Assembly (NCBI RefSeq): GCF_004843725.1
Contig: NZ_CP039451.1
Location: forward strand, 4,160,001 to 4,224,000
DNA length: 64,000 nucleotides
Source of the DNA: Psychroserpens sp. NJDZ02
GTDB taxonomy: Bacteria > Bacteroidota > Bacteroidia > Flavobacteriales > Flavobacteriaceae
Direction of reading: 5' to 3'
In this document: positions 26,636-35,217 of the stretch, piece by piece
Position numbering within the stretch: position 1 is the stretch's first letter
How the letters are laid out: each line of letters starts with the position of its first letter
Position numbers and translations under genes: made by a program
The notes under the pieces: model-generated
What the model saw: only the letters and a program-made list of their open reading frames with translations
Databases searched by the model: none
What the model was told of the DNA's origin: nothing

Positions 26636-26776
26636 TTACTTCTTAGAATTATGATTTGGATTCAACTGCTGACCTCTATTACCATGTACTTTACTATTTA
26701 CAGCATTAGTTCCAGATGTTCCTTTGTTAGGATTTGCTTGATTGGCTTTGTGATTGTTTTGTTGTGAATTACTCAT
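26636..26776 (-). CDS. Small Asn/Gln-rich basic protein (46 residues)
   Basis: ATG at 26776, MSNSQQNNHKANQANPNKGT then a Gly/Asn/Ser-rich tail ending NHNSKK. Low-complexity, hydrophilic, probably disordered. Similar short proteins are seen in Flavobacteria, function unknown. It is 63 bp upstream of the kinase-viperin gene on the same strand, so it could be co-transcribed. Confidence 0.55.
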   Translation of the reverse strand: MSNSQQNNHKANQANPNKGTSGTNAVNSKVHGNRGQQLNPNHNSKK

Positions 26777-26990
26777 GTTTTTAAGTTTTAATTAGATTTA
26801 TAAAAGCTCAGCACCATGCTAAACATCTTGTTATTACAGTAAAGATGCAGATGATTACAATTAAATTTCTTAATTTGTGACAGACCGACTATATTTGGGA
26901 TATCGACCTACTTTTTTGAGATATAAAAAAGTAAGCCTCAAATAAAAACAGCTATTTAATCAACCACCCCAAAAAAACCTACATCGCTTT

Positions 26991-28010
26991 ATGGATTCTT
27001 TTTCAGACTTTATCCAACAGTTCAAACCAGTTGAAGTCCTACTTTTTATATTAATCCTAATCATTATTAGAAATTGGTATAATCTTTATAGAAAGCGCGT
27101 TTTTAAAAAGAGATATAAACAGTTGACAGCACAACTAGAAGCGCAACAATTAGGAGTTTCTAAATTTGATGAACAACTTAGAAAAGCACAATCTTTAGAA
27201 AGAAAATTAACCAAAAAGAATAATGAAATCTTTCAGTTAGAACAACAGATAGAAGATTACATGAAAAAATTCTATTCGTCTTTAAGTCAAAAAGAAAAGG
27301 AGATAGCACAGCATAAAGAAGCTATAAATCATCAAAAAAGAGCGTATGACCAATTTGTAAACTATAAAAATGTCGAAGCGAACAACACTAGGCTTGGTGC
27401 ACATTTTATCAAAAATGTAATCAGTCAAATTTATGTTGACATGGAGCAAACCGATAATAGCTACAAATCATTTTTAGGGATTAATTATAAAATGGGTGGT
27501 AACAAAAATAAAATCCCACCTATAAAAGCCTTAAAAAACATCTTTAAACTATTAGACTACAATGTCTCTGCTTTAAATAAAAAGACCATCACTTTGGAGG
27601 AAGAACTGGAACATATCACTATGTTTTTAGACCTTATAAAATATCTCAAACCAAACACTAACATTCAGTTTGACAATAGCTTAAAACAAGAACAAAACAA
27701 AAACATACAAATTAAACCTACTTTGTTTTTCCCATTTGTAGAAAATGCTTTAAAACACGGTAGCTTAAATAATACAGACTCATTTATAAGTATTATTCTA
27801 AAAGAAAACGAAGACAAACAATTAAGTTATTGCTTAGTTAACAGTGCCGAACAACGCTTAGATTACGAAACCAAAGTTGCAAAATCTTCTAATTTCGGAT
27901 TAAATGCTTTACAACAGTTACTAGATGCCTATTATCCTAAAAGTAAATTAGAGCATAAATCATTGCCAAACAATCAATATTTGTCAGAACTAACCTTAAG
28001 CTTAAATTAA
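26991..28010 (+). CDS. LytS-type sensor histidine kinase
   Basis: 339 residues. One N-terminal transmembrane helix (about 14-27, VLLFILILIIIRNWY), a long coiled coil (about 35-115), then a His_kinase domain with phospho-acceptor histidine in LGAHFIKNVISQI and an ATPase N-box FPFVENALKHGS. No extracellular sensor domain, so the signal is probably intracellular or via partner proteins. Directly followed by its response regulator (stop and ATG adjacent at 28010/28011). Confidence 0.9.
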   Translation: MDSFSDFIQQFKPVEVLLFILILIIIRNWYNLYRKRVFKKRYKQLTAQLEAQQLGVSKFDEQLRKAQSLERKLTKKNNEIFQLEQQIEDYMKKFYSSLSQKEKEIAQHKEAINHQKRAYDQFVNYKNVEANNTRLGAHFIKNVISQIYVDMEQTDNSYKSFLGINYKMGGNKNKIPPIKALKNIFKLLDYNVSALNKKTITLEEELEHITMFLDLIKYLKPNTNIQFDNSLKQEQNKNIQIKPTLFFPFVENALKHGSLNNTDSFISIILKENEDKQLSYCLVNSAEQRLDYETKVAKSSNFGLNALQQLLDAYYPKSKLEHKSLPNNQYLSELTLSLN

Positions 28011-28766
28011 ATGATACGTTATATACTTGTAGACGATCAACCTAAAACTTTAAAATACGTTAAGGCTAAAATAGATACTCTACCCAAAGACTATGAACTC
28101 AAACATGTAGAAAGTTATGACAGTTCTAAAAAAGCTTATGAAAATATAAATAAAGATGACTTTGATTTACTTATAGTCGATTTTGACATGCCTGTGTATA
28201 ATGGCATTGAGTTAGCTCAAAAAATTGGTGATAATAAAAAAATCATTTTTTTAACAGGAGAAACTGAAAAAGAAAAACAAGTCATTAATAGTTTGGATAT
28301 TTCAGGATACTTAAGTAAACCTTTTGATATTGAAGAATTTGAAGCTATTTTAAAAAATAAGGTGATTGGAAAAATAAATAAAAATAATACCTTTAAAAAA
28401 GGAGAACGATTATCTATTGCAATTGGTGTTAATCAAGACATAGGTTTTTGTCCTGACGAAACCTGTTACATTTCAACATCACGAAACATAAAAAAATATC
28501 AATCCAATAAAAACTGTGTTCATTTTTTTGGTGAGCAAGACGACGTTACTGTTACTAATGTTCGAATTAGTATTAACGAGCTTTCTAAAAAACTAGAACC
28601 TTACGGTTTTGAAAAAATAAACCAAAGTACTATTGTTAATCTATCTAAAATTGATAAAAGAAATAACAAAGAACTTACTTTATTGGGAAGTGAAGAAGAA
28701 TTTACTATTGGAGATAATGAAAAAAAAGGAATAGTCTCTAGAATAAGAACGCTATTTGGTGTTTAG
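28011..28766 (+). CDS. LytR/AlgR-type response regulator
   Basis: 251 residues: receiver domain with phospho-acceptor aspartate in LLIVDFDMPVYNG and conserved lysine in GYLSKPF, then a LytTR DNA-binding domain (about 150-250, FGEQDDVTVTNVRISINELSKKL). Partner of the preceding kinase. Target promoters are not evident; the viperin operon is divergent but more than 400 bp away. Confidence 0.9.
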   Translation: MIRYILVDDQPKTLKYVKAKIDTLPKDYELKHVESYDSSKKAYENINKDDFDLLIVDFDMPVYNGIELAQKIGDNKKIIFLTGETEKEKQVINSLDISGYLSKPFDIEEFEAILKNKVIGKINKNNTFKKGERLSIAIGVNQDIGFCPDETCYISTSRNIKKYQSNKNCVHFFGEQDDVTVTNVRISINELSKKLEPYGFEKINQSTIVNLSKIDKRNNKELTLLGSEEEFTIGDNEKKGIVSRIRTLFGV

Positions 28767-28787
28767 AAAACACCTTTAAAGCTCAAA

Positions 28788-29033
28788 TTACTTACGTTTC
28801 AAAGCTTCTAACGTTTTACCGTTTTAATCTTTCCAAGACGTCCAACCATTAGTATAGCGTCCTAAAACTAAAGCTGCTACTGTACTTGGTTTTTGTTAAC
28901 TATCCTCTTGGCATTAATCCTATTGTTTTCGTCTAGTGTTAACTCTAGTGTGTCTTTATAGTCTGCTGCTTCCTAGTCTTGGTTGCTTCCTGTTATGTTG
29001 CATGTTCCTGGTAGTTAGGTGAGTTACATTTTT
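28788..29033 (-). pseudogene. Composite remnant: DUF4357 tail joined to a decayed copy of the 119-residue gene
   Basis: 28788-28890 reads VAALVLGRYTNGWTSWKD, stop, NGKTLEALKRK, a DUF4357-type ending (usually WKDxDGKTLDEL). 28893-29033 is a copy of the first third of the gene at 21005 (QLPGT...NITGSNQD) with several stops. Neither part is functional. Confidence 0.65.
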
Positions 29034-29040
29034 ATTTATT

Positions 29041-29124
29041 ACGTCATTGCGAGGGACGAAGCAATCTGTTTATTGTTACCGTTAGCATCATGAGATTGCT
29101 TCGTCCTGCGTCCTCGCAATGACG
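29041..29124. repeat. Interspersed palindrome, best-preserved copy
   Basis: Left arm CGTCATTGCGAGG...GACGAAGCAATCTG and right arm ...GATTGCTTCGTC...CCTCGCAATGACG enclose a 25-base spacer. The right arm stops 1 bp before the stop codon of the GIY-YIG gene, so the transcript would end in this hairpin. Confidence 0.9.
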
Positions 29125-29412
29125 TTACAACTCATCAAACAAATCTAACCATTCTGGATTTACACTTTCGATTAGTGCTATTTTTTTTGCTCTATTTCCT
29201 GCTTTTAATTGTTTTTCTCTTGCTATTGCGTCACCAATCATTTGGTGTGCTTCATGATATACCAGTTTGTCTAAATTGTATCTAGCCGTAAACGATTTTG
29301 GATCATGTTTTTCTTTATGTTGCAGTATCCTCTTTTTTAAATAGGCAGTCACACCAACATATAATGTGGTGTTATTTTTATTGGTTAGTATGTAAACGTA
29401 ACCTGGTTTCAT
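29125..29412 (-). CDS. One-domain GIY-YIG nuclease, intact copy
   Basis: 95 residues: GYVYILTNKNNTTLYVGVT supplies the GIY-YIG signature (GYVY...YVG), followed by R28 and the E-N pair region (YHEAHQMIGDAIAREKQLKAGNR) of the YhbQ/endo type. Intact, unlike the copies at 23.84 and 24.34 kb. Bordered on both sides by the interspersed palindrome, which suggests that the gene and the repeats belong to one mobile unit; it is not known which would move the other. Confidence 0.88.
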   Translation of the reverse strand: MKPGYVYILTNKNNTTLYVGVTAYLKKRILQHKEKHDPKSFTARYNLDKLVYHEAHQMIGDAIAREKQLKAGNRAKKIALIESVNPEWLDLFDEL

Positions 29413-29580
29413 AGTTTATGTCATTACCTCGCTTATGTCATTGCTTCTTTTTTTACTGTCATTGCGAGGGACGAAGCAATCTGTTAATAGTTTCCGTTAG
29501 CATCATGAGATTGCTTCGCCCTGCGTCCTCGCAATGACGTTTACTTTAATGAAGCTCCTTCGTTTCTCGCAATGACGGTC
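29413..29580. repeat. Interspersed palindrome upstream of the GIY-YIG gene
   Basis: Full palindrome 29458-29541 followed by a partial arm ending CTCGCAATGACGG at 29579. The 45-bp lead-in (TTATGTCATTACCTCGCTTATG) is shared with the position upstream of the GIY-YIG pseudogene at 24.13 kb and with 21.01 kb. Confidence 0.88.
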
Positions 29581-29609
29581 TTATTGCGCATCGCAGTAAC
29601 GATTATACA

Positions 29610-32480
29610 CTACCCAGTCATCCCTTGAACAAACACCTGAACAAACTCCTTCATTTTATCTAAAATACGCTCTCCAATTTCGCGTGCTTTTAATATGCTT
29701 GGTCTATTATCTAAACATTTAAAAATATCATCGCGTAAAGGCTCGCGACCATAATCTGTGTAGCTTTCTATTAAGGCTTTAAATTGTTTTTGGTCTAAGT
29801 GTTCTTCTTCACACATTTTAGACAATGCTAATATTTTTTCTTCGTGCCAATACCGTTCAAATTCGTCTTGAATATTATCTACATCACTAATATGTGGTAA
29901 GTTTTCTTCTATAAATTTTTCAATTAGTTCACGTTTGCTACGTAATTCAACATCACCAGATAGCATATCTATTATTGCTTTTTTCTGTGCTTGCGCATCC
30001 ACAGATTTAACATCTTTTAATTTTGCTAAAAGTTGTAAAATGTAGGCTACGTTTATTTGATCACGATGAATCAACTCTAATTCAAAATCAATATCATCTA
30101 AAATAGATGTTTTATGCTTTTGGTTTTCGTCTTTAACCTTATCATGCAAATCTAAATACTTGCTTTTGTAATCTTCAAACGTTTGTTCGTCTATGCCTAA
30201 ATCATCCCATTCAAAATCGGTGTACGACTCTAATACATTTTTCGCACGAAGTAATCGTCTAAACGCTTGTATAAAAGCTAACTCTTCGGTTTCACTTGGT
30301 AAATTATCTACATCTTGAAACGTTGGTGCTATTTCTAACAGGTTTTTTAAGGCGTCATCAAACTTCTCTGCAATCTTTTCATAAGGTGGCAATATAATTT
30401 CTTCAATCGCTTCTTTGTTAGAAAACAACGTAATCGCTTCATCTGTTGCCCCTTTAAGATTTCTAAAGCACAATATGTTTCCTTGCGACTTTTGTTCGCC
30501 TAAAATCCTGTTCGTTCTAGAATACGCTTGTATTAAACCATGATACTTTAAGTTTTTATCAACGTACAGTGTATTTACCTTTTTAGCATCAAAACCTGTT
30601 AGCATCATATTTACTACAATAACAATATCTAATCGATCTTTATCTTGAAACGTTGTTTTTTCACGTTCTTTTAAACGCTTACTAATATCTTTAAAATAGT
30701 TTTCAAACTGCTGACTATCCTTAGTCGAAAAACTAGTATTATACATTTGGTTGTAATCCGTAATGTATTCGTCTAGCTTTTCTCTACTATGACTGGTTTT
30801 GTATTGCGCTTGCGGTTCTGCTGCTTGTTGTAACGTATTATCAGGAATATAATCTTGTGCATCTTCATCGTCCTCATTTGTTCCATAACTAAAAATAGTC
30901 GCAATTCGTAAATCGTGTTCTCCTAAAAGTTTTTTACGTTTGAAGATATCGTAATAAGCAATTAGCGTATTAATATTACTTACTGCAAATAAAGCCGAAT
31001 ACTCTTTATTAAACGTTTTCTGACTGTGATACGCAATCATATAATCTGCAATTTTCTCTAAACGTTTTGGGTCTGCAAAAACGGCAGCTGTATCAATAGC
31101 TTCAACCTCAATATCAATTAAAGTATTTCCTTTTTGTTTGTATTTACCAACGTACTCTATCCCAAAACGTAATACGTTTTGGTCTTTTATAGCATCTGTA
31201 ATCACGTATTTATGTAAACAGTTACCAAATAAGTCTTTGGTGGTACGTTTTCCTAAATCGTTTTTAGAGGCATTGTCTTTAAAAATAGGTGTTCCTGTAA
31301 AACCGAATAATTGACTCTTTTTAAAATATTCCGTTATGGTTTTATGTGTTTGTCCAAACTGACTGCGATGGCACTCATCAAAAATAAAGACTACTTTTTT
31401 ATCTTTTAAATGCGATAAGCTTTTGTTGTAATTGGCTTTAGAAATGGCATTGTTTAACTTTTGAATAGTAGTTAATACCAATTTAGAATCGTCTGTTAAT
31501 TGCCTAACCAAAGACTGTGTATTGTCCGTAACATCTACACTATCTTTTTTAAAGCTATTAAACTCTAACATGGTTTGGTAATCTAAATCTTTACGGTCTA
31601 CCACAAACACCACTTTGTGTACGTCTGGCAAATCCATAATTAACTGACTTGCCTTAAAAGACGTCAAGGTTTTTCCAGAACCTGTTGTGTGCCAAATGTA
31701 ACCATTGTCGTTACTAGTGGCTACTTGATTTACAATATGCTCGGTTGCATAAAATTGATATGGACGCAAGACCATTAAAATTTTATGCGTTTGGTTATGC
31801 ACTATATATTTAGCAATCATTTTACCCAAATGGTTTGGGTTTAAAAATGAAGAAGCAAATGCTGTTAATTCTGTAATATTTTTATTGTTGGCATCTGCCC
31901 AAAAGAAAGTTTGCTTAACCGATTGCAACTTATTATTAGCTAAATACTTTGTATTTACACCGTTACTAATAACAAACAATTGCACATATTGAAACAACCC
32001 ATGATTTGACCAAAACGAGTGTCTTTGATACCTATTAATCTGATTAAAAGCTTCTTTAATTTCTAAACCACGACGCTTTAACTCTATTTGTACTAATGGT
32101 AAACCGTTTACTAATAACGTGACATCGTAACGGTTTTTGTACGTACCTTCTTGGGTTATTTGGTTGGTAACCTGAAACAGATTACTAGCATAATCTTCAC
32201 TATTAAAAAAGCGTACATAAAAACTATCTCCGTTTTCTCTGGTAATATTAAAACGATCGCGAAGTGTTTTTGCTTTTTCAAACACATTACCTTTTGCCAA
32301 ATGGTTTAAAATGGTATCAAACTCTTTAGAAGAAAATACGGTTTTGTTAAAAGCTTCAAGTTGTGCTTTTAAATTAGAAACTAAAGCGTCTCCATCTTTT
32401 ATGGTTACGTTTTGGTAGCCTAAACCTGCTAATTGTTTAATTAGGTTATTTTCTAGCTGTGCTTCAGATTGTTTAGTCAT
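29610..32480 (-). CDS. hsdR: Type I restriction enzyme R subunit (HsdR)
   Basis: 956 residues: N-terminal PD-(D/E)xK nuclease (RYDVTLLVNGLPLVQIELK), then SF2 translocase with Walker A HTTGSGKTLTSF, DECH box FIFDECHRS, motif III FGFTGTP, motif VI QAYSRTNRIL, and a helical C-terminal domain. Cleaves unmodified foreign DNA after translocation, as HsdR2-M2-S. Complete and apparently functional. Last gene of the leftward hsdM-hsdS operon, separated from them by accessory genes and 3 bp after the RhuM-Doc gene. Confidence 0.95.
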   Translation of the reverse strand: MTKQSEAQLENNLIKQLAGLGYQNVTIKDGDALVSNLKAQLEAFNKTVFSSKEFDTILNHLAKGNVFEKAKTLRDRFNITRENGDSFYVRFFNSEDYASNLFQVTNQITQEGTYKNRYDVTLLVNGLPLVQIELKRRGLEIKEAFNQINRYQRHSFWSNHGLFQYVQLFVISNGVNTKYLANNKLQSVKQTFFWADANNKNITELTAFASSFLNPNHLGKMIAKYIVHNQTHKILMVLRPYQFYATEHIVNQVATSNDNGYIWHTTGSGKTLTSFKASQLIMDLPDVHKVVFVVDRKDLDYQTMLEFNSFKKDSVDVTDNTQSLVRQLTDDSKLVLTTIQKLNNAISKANYNKSLSHLKDKKVVFIFDECHRSQFGQTHKTITEYFKKSQLFGFTGTPIFKDNASKNDLGKRTTKDLFGNCLHKYVITDAIKDQNVLRFGIEYVGKYKQKGNTLIDIEVEAIDTAAVFADPKRLEKIADYMIAYHSQKTFNKEYSALFAVSNINTLIAYYDIFKRKKLLGEHDLRIATIFSYGTNEDDEDAQDYIPDNTLQQAAEPQAQYKTSHSREKLDEYITDYNQMYNTSFSTKDSQQFENYFKDISKRLKEREKTTFQDKDRLDIVIVVNMMLTGFDAKKVNTLYVDKNLKYHGLIQAYSRTNRILGEQKSQGNILCFRNLKGATDEAITLFSNKEAIEEIILPPYEKIAEKFDDALKNLLEIAPTFQDVDNLPSETEELAFIQAFRRLLRAKNVLESYTDFEWDDLGIDEQTFEDYKSKYLDLHDKVKDENQKHKTSILDDIDFELELIHRDQINVAYILQLLAKLKDVKSVDAQAQKKAIIDMLSGDVELRSKRELIEKFIEENLPHISDVDNIQDEFERYWHEEKILALSKMCEEEHLDQKQFKALIESYTDYGREPLRDDIFKCLDNRPSILKAREIGERILDKMKEFVQVFVQGMTG

Positions 32481-32483
32481 GTC

Positions 32484-33449
32484 TTAATCTTCAATTAAAA
32501 GATTTGTAATTACTTTAATCATCATATCCTTGTCTTCTGGATGACTTTCAGCAAGCATTAAAGTTAATGCTACCAAAGTGTTATCACTAATACGTTTCAA
32601 TCCGTTTTGGTTATGTAACAAGTTGTTTCTGTCTAAAAACCACACAAAAATAAATGCAGCAATACGCTTATTCCCATCTGTAAACGAATGATTTTTAACT
32701 ACAAAGTATAATAAATGTGCTGCTTTTTCTTCTATATAAGGATATAAATCTTTACCATTAAAGGTTTGGTAAATGTTTTGCAAAGAGCCTTTAAACGAAT
32801 CATCTTTTTCAATACCAAAAAGGCCTTCAAAATGTGTTTGCCTTCCTAATTCGTCTATAGCTTTTCTTGCTTCGTTATAATTAATTTTAAATACTTCTTG
32901 GTGTGAAGTTTGTGGTATTTGCAGACGTTGGTGGTCGTAATCATCAAGTATATCTAGCGCTTTACTATATTGACTAATTACATGTATTAAACCTTGTGTT
33001 TCGTTAGTAGTTAAATTGTAGTCTGTAAGTACTTTTTCTTGCAACGCAACTACTTTTTTTAAGGCAGTTAGTTGTGCTGTTTTTTGTTGTAAGCGTTTTT
33101 TGTTAATAGCAAAGCCTTCTACCAAATACGCTTTTAAAATACTATTTGCCCATATTCTAAATTGTGTACCTTGTTTAGATTTTACTCTATAACCTACAGA
33201 TATAATTACATCTAAACTATAATATACAACTGGTTTATCTGAATTTGCAATATGCATTTTTTGCATATTGCTTTTTTTATCTAATTCTCCCTCTTTAAAA
33301 ACGTTATTTATGTGTCTAGAAATTACAGATTGGTCTCTTTCAAATAAGGTAGTAATTTCAGATTGATTAAGCCAAACAGTATCTTTATCAAACTGAACCG
33401 ATACTTCAATTTGATTTAAATCAGATTTATAGATTACTATTTCACTCAT
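32484..33449 (-). CDS. RhuM-Doc fusion (RhuM DNA-binding-like domain plus Fic/Doc domain)
   Basis: 321 residues. N-terminal RhuM/virulence-associated domain (about 1-115: TVWLNQSEITTLFERDQSVISRHINNVF, VYYSLDVIISVGYRVKSKQGTQFR) and a C-terminal Fic/Doc domain (about 200-310) with HSFTDGNKRIAAFIF, the Doc-type HxFxDGNKR motif. Doc proteins phosphorylate and Fic proteins AMPylate targets; with Lys rather than Gly-Arg, a Doc-like kinase or an inactive form is possible. Lying in the RM operon 3 bp before hsdR, it may guard or regulate the system; such insertions are common but the role is unproven. Confidence 0.85.
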   Translation of the reverse strand: MSEIVIYKSDLNQIEVSVQFDKDTVWLNQSEITTLFERDQSVISRHINNVFKEGELDKKSNMQKMHIANSDKPVVYYSLDVIISVGYRVKSKQGTQFRIWANSILKAYLVEGFAINKKRLQQKTAQLTALKKVVALQEKVLTDYNLTTNETQGLIHVISQYSKALDILDDYDHQRLQIPQTSHQEVFKINYNEARKAIDELGRQTHFEGLFGIEKDDSFKGSLQNIYQTFNGKDLYPYIEEKAAHLLYFVVKNHSFTDGNKRIAAFIFVWFLDRNNLLHNQNGLKRISDNTLVALTLMLAESHPEDKDMMIKVITNLLIED

Positions 33450-33466
33450 AATATATTTCCTTCTTG

Positions 33467-33682
33467 TTAAACTTGTGCAATTTTTGCACTAGTTGCCTCT
33501 TTATCTAATTCATTAGTTTTATAAATATTTCTTAAATGACGACCAATAGAAGTTCTATCCGTATCAAAAAGAACTTCAAGCTGGTATTGATCTAACCATA
33601 TAGTGTCTCCTTCTAGTTTTACATCTATTGTAATACCAGAGTCCTTATCTTGAAAAATTACTATTTGGTCTTTATAACTCAT
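33467..33682 (-). pseudogene. Truncated RhuM N-terminus
   Basis: 71 codons similar to the first 70 residues of the RhuM-Doc protein (DTIWLDQYQLEVLFDTDRTS, then GRHLRNIYKTNELD), ending at a stop. Its ATG overlaps the stop of the hsdR fragment (TAATG). Divergent enough from its neighbour to be a second, partly lost RhuM gene. It could still be translated as a DNA-binding peptide. Confidence 0.65.
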
Positions 33683-33828
33683 TATTTATATTTTCTAAAC
33701 GCTTCTAATTGTGCTTTTAAATTAGACAGTAAAGCATCTCCATCTTTTATGGTTACGTTTTGGTATCCTAAACCTGTTAATTGTTTAATAAGGTTGTTTT
33801 CTAGTTGTGCTTCAGATTGTTTGGTCAT
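33682..33828 (-). pseudogene. Duplicate of the hsdR N-terminus (48 codons)
   Basis: MTKQSEAQLENNLIKQL...GLGYQNV..., almost identical to residues 1-44 of the intact hsdR 1.35 kb downstream, then diverging to FRKYK and stop. Indicates that the RhuM genes were inserted at the hsdR start with duplication of that start. Confidence 0.85.
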
Positions 33829-33894
33829 TTCCTTAAAATGCTTATTTCTAAATACCTAAACAACCTATTTGGTAATGATGGTTTGGTATAAAGT

Positions 33895-33926
33895 TTGTTT
33901 TGTAACAAAATAATGTTGTACATTTG
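33895..33926 (+). promoter_or_regulatory. Promoter of candidate small RNA (TTG-N21-TACATTTG)
   Basis: TTG at 33895-33897 and TACATTTG at 33919-33926, spacing 21 bp, on the strand opposite to the surrounding RM genes. Confidence 0.65.
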
Positions 33927-33929
33927 CAG

Positions 33930-33997
33930 CGAGTTCATCTTTCCAGTTGGAAGAAGGAAATCGAAAGACGCAAGCCTTGATGCTATGCGTTTTTTGC
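33930..33997 (+). ncRNA. Candidate small RNA in the RM operon
   Basis: Starts about 5 bases after a full -33/-7 promoter and ends in an intrinsic terminator (ACGCA-AGC / GCT-ATGCGT stem, TTTTTT at 33991-33995). A first hairpin TCTTTCC-AGTT-GGAAGA lies at about 33939-33955. No start codon/ORF of note inside. It lies 3 bp from the stop codon of the convergent 34000-34503 gene, so it could act in trans or against the polycistronic hsd message. Function unknown. Confidence 0.5.
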
Positions 33998-33999
33998 TT

Positions 34000-34503
34000 T
34001 TAATACAGTTCTGCTAAACGTCTTCTTTTATATTTATTTTCTATTTTTTTATTGTCTTTACCTCTTAAATGATAAGCTGTAAGCAAATAATATTCGTTTA
34101 TTTTCCTTAATGGTTCTAGTACTATTACATAATGTTCCGCTTGATCATATATATAAGTCCTAATTCCTCCTTTATCTTTAGCGCTAAAGACTAACATTCC
34201 TTGTTTTCGTTTTTCGTCAACATGGTACTTTAACCAATGTAATCTTTGTGAACGATATAAATCGTACTCTCTTTTTTTAGTTTTATAATCAACTACAACT
34301 GTTGTTAAATGCGTAAATAATGTTTCTAGTTTTAACTCACCTTCTTTTGGTGTTGGTTGTATTGGTTTACTTCTGAATTTAAAACTAGCATTATTAGTAA
34401 TATCTCTATCAAAAATAGCTTTTAAGGAAATTTTTCTTTCTCGTTCTGCTAAGCCTGAAATATCTAACAGACTATTGTATGTTTTGATTTGGTTTAATGG
34501 CAT
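34000..34503 (-). CDS. Hypothetical protein in the RM operon (167 residues)
   Basis: Family not recognised. Basic, soluble; N-terminal half predicted irregular, C-terminal half beta-rich with KGGIRTYIYDQAEHYVIVLE and EYYLLTAYHLRGKDNKKIE. The end resembles in style the small RNase-fold toxins that close with a strand-rich core and Tyr/His/Lys residues, but no catalytic set can be assigned. It lies 3 bp after the DUF3800 gene, so the two are probably made together. Confidence 0.65.
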   Translation of the reverse strand: MPLNQIKTYNSLLDISGLAERERKISLKAIFDRDITNNASFKFRSKPIQPTPKEGELKLETLFTHLTTVVVDYKTKKREYDLYRSQRLHWLKYHVDEKRKQGMLVFSAKDKGGIRTYIYDQAEHYVIVLEPLRKINEYYLLTAYHLRGKDNKKIENKYKRRRLAELY

Positions 34504-34506
34504 AGT

Positions 34507-35181
34507 CTATTTTAATTCTATAAAAAATAAGTTTAACTTAGATTCTGCCCAATTAGATGATGCTTGCAAATGCTGGTCTGCATGCATTTTTATACGCTCT
34601 ATAATTTGTGTTTTGGCAGTAACTGATTTCTTTTCATTATTTAAATTATAAGAAATTGCTCCCATTATAAAATCTGCCAATTGCATTAAAATACTCTCGT
34701 GAGAACGTATGTTTTGTACATTTCTAAATACACCATATTCTATATTTAAAATCTCTTTTAGCTTTTCTACTTTATATGTACTTAAATCGTCTTTAATGTC
34801 TAAATATACATTGTAACTATACTCACTATTTTTTTTATGGTTTAAAAGTGAGTAATACATTTTGTAGTAAAATGTATCATAATCTTGACCATGTGTATCG
34901 TTATCTATTTTTGCTTTATCTACAACTACTGCTCTAAAACGTAAATCTGTATCAAAAAAATAATCTACCAATTCCTTATAAAACTGAAGTTTAGAATTAG
35001 ACACTTTAGACCATTTAATTTCTGCATTAAACTTATGTTTATCTTTTAAATTATTAATACGTTCTGTATGCCTTTTTACTTGATTGTATGCCGAGCTAAC
35101 AGAACCTAAAACCATATATTTTTTATGGTCGTTCTCTAAATGGCAACTCTCGTCGCAATAAATATTAAATGTTTTACTCAT
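34507..35181 (-). CDS. DUF3800-family protein
   Basis: 224 residues. The N-terminal FNIYCDESCHLENDHKKYMV fits the DUF3800 pattern (yxDEsg with an RNase-H-like fold), with a later acidic residue set (YLDIKDDLS) and a C-terminal QLADFIMGAISY helix that is characteristic of the family. DUF3800 proteins are frequent passengers of phages and restriction loci; biochemical function is unproven, a nuclease role is suspected. Confidence 0.82.
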   Translation of the reverse strand: MSKTFNIYCDESCHLENDHKKYMVLGSVSSAYNQVKRHTERINNLKDKHKFNAEIKWSKVSNSKLQFYKELVDYFFDTDLRFRAVVVDKAKIDNDTHGQDYDTFYYKMYYSLLNHKKNSEYSYNVYLDIKDDLSTYKVEKLKEILNIEYGVFRNVQNIRSHESILMQLADFIMGAISYNLNNEKKSVTAKTQIIERIKMHADQHLQASSNWAESKLNLFFIELK

Positions 35182-35217
35182 ACTATTCTGTTAAATAAAC
35201 TCTCTTTTATTTCTTGT

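Noticed and set aside
26577..26990. Control of the viperin operon by the neighbouring LytR-type regulator
   Set aside because: No pair of LytTR-like direct repeats was found in the intergenic region; adjacency alone is weak evidence.
33650..33859. 69-residue plus-strand ORF
   Set aside because: Antisense shadow of the duplicated hsdR start.
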